This document shows, piece by piece, positions 63,929 through 64,000 of a stretch of 64,000 nucleotides of DNA (position 1 is its first letter; every line of letters starts with the position of its first letter). A program made the position numbers and the translations under genes. The DNA comes from SZUA-36 sp963727635. GTDB lineage: Bacteria; Pseudomonadota; Gammaproteobacteria; Xanthomonadales; SZUA-36. The stretch spans positions 186,001 to 250,000 of the forward strand of contig CAVSHP010000015.1 in NCBI GenBank assembly GCA_963727635.1, read 5' to 3'. The notes under the pieces are model-generated. The model was not told the origin of the DNA and searched no databases. It saw only the letters and a program-made list of their open reading frames with translations.

Positions 63929-64000
63929 CTAAAGTACTCCGAGGTTCCTGCCAACTTTTATAAAGGCATCCACCGCACGATCGAGGTGGTGCTTCTCGTG
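63929..64000 (-). CDS. kbl: Glycine C-acetyltransferase, C-terminal end (partial)
   Basis: The minus-strand frame entering from the right edge reads HLDRAVDAFIKVGRNLGVL then TAG (63929-63931). Kbl proteins end in the very similar pattern (H)xDRAIEAFxKVGxELGV(I). Only 23 residues are visible. Kbl cleaves 2-amino-3-oxobutyrate to glycine and acetyl-CoA in threonine breakdown. The nitrilase start follows after 4 bases, suggesting one transcript. Confidence 0.7.
   Translation of the reverse strand, partial: HEKHHLDRAVDAFIKVGRNLGVL

Overview
The window reads as a chromosomal stretch of a free-living gammaproteobacterium (moderate GC, no plasmid or phage backbone). The class assignment rests on conserved gene neighbourhoods: rsxABCDGE-nth (Rnf complex), surE-pcm-yqaA-nlpD-rpoS, petABC-sspAB, and yhbY divergent from rlmE-ftsH-folP-glmM. 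The genus cannot be named from the sequence alone.

Layout. 0-5 kb: a broken FAD-linked oxidase, small stress or housekeeping proteins (DUF937, YegP-like, dodecin), a DUF2959 lipoprotein and an IPTL-CTERM exported protein. 5-10.5 kb: a Trm112-like protein, a tightly overlapping purE-purK-hyuB set, RNase T and a TraB/GumN protein. 10.6-12.6 kb: an hvfABC (bufferin-like) copper-RiPP operon with a cysteine-repeat precursor. 12.9-18.7 kb: nth and the Rnf operon. 18.7-22.6 kb: metG, apbC/mrp, dcd. 22.6-28.8 kb: a sortilin/BNR-repeat exported protein, TrkH, a 269-bp MITE-like element and a DegS-like protease. 29-32.8 kb: cytochrome bc1 and the SspA/SspB pair. 32.8-38.6 kb: DUF3301, Smr, SurE, Pcm, YqaA, NlpD, RpoS, an Mth938-fold protein and YhbY. 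38.8-40.8 kb: an IS110-family element with a candidate bridge RNA, followed by two further palindromic elements, all lodged in the yhbY/rlmE divergent spacer. 40.8-45.7 kb: rlmE, ftsH, folP, glmM. 45.9-57.2 kb: an accessory island with a GT2 glycosyltransferase, a methyltransferase, a flippase-like membrane protein, a TMTC-like membrane glycosyltransferase with TPRs, two exported zinc-metallopeptidase-like proteins and a collagen-like Gly-X-Y protein. 57.2-64 kb: a long AT-rich spacer, gdhA, a two-receiver/PPDK-N fusion protein, a nitrilase-family enzyme and the end of kbl.

The most interesting region is 45.9-57.2 kb. I infer, without proof, a system that builds and remodels a threonine-rich collagen-like exported protein. 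A DPM1-like GT2 could supply a polyprenyl-phosphate sugar, the TMTC-like protein could transfer it, and the two metallopeptidases could process surface proteins. The hvfABC operon and the IS110 non-coding RNA candidate come next.

Caution on sequence quality: many genes are split by single-base frameshifts (FAD oxidase, yegP-like, rsxB, metG, the BNR-repeat gene, the DegS-like gene, petA, petB, petC, sspA, yqaA, nlpD, glmM, GT2). Several of these are normally essential, and in each both frames keep conserved family sequence. I therefore treat most of them as sequencing indels, not real gene decay, and give the whole-gene span.
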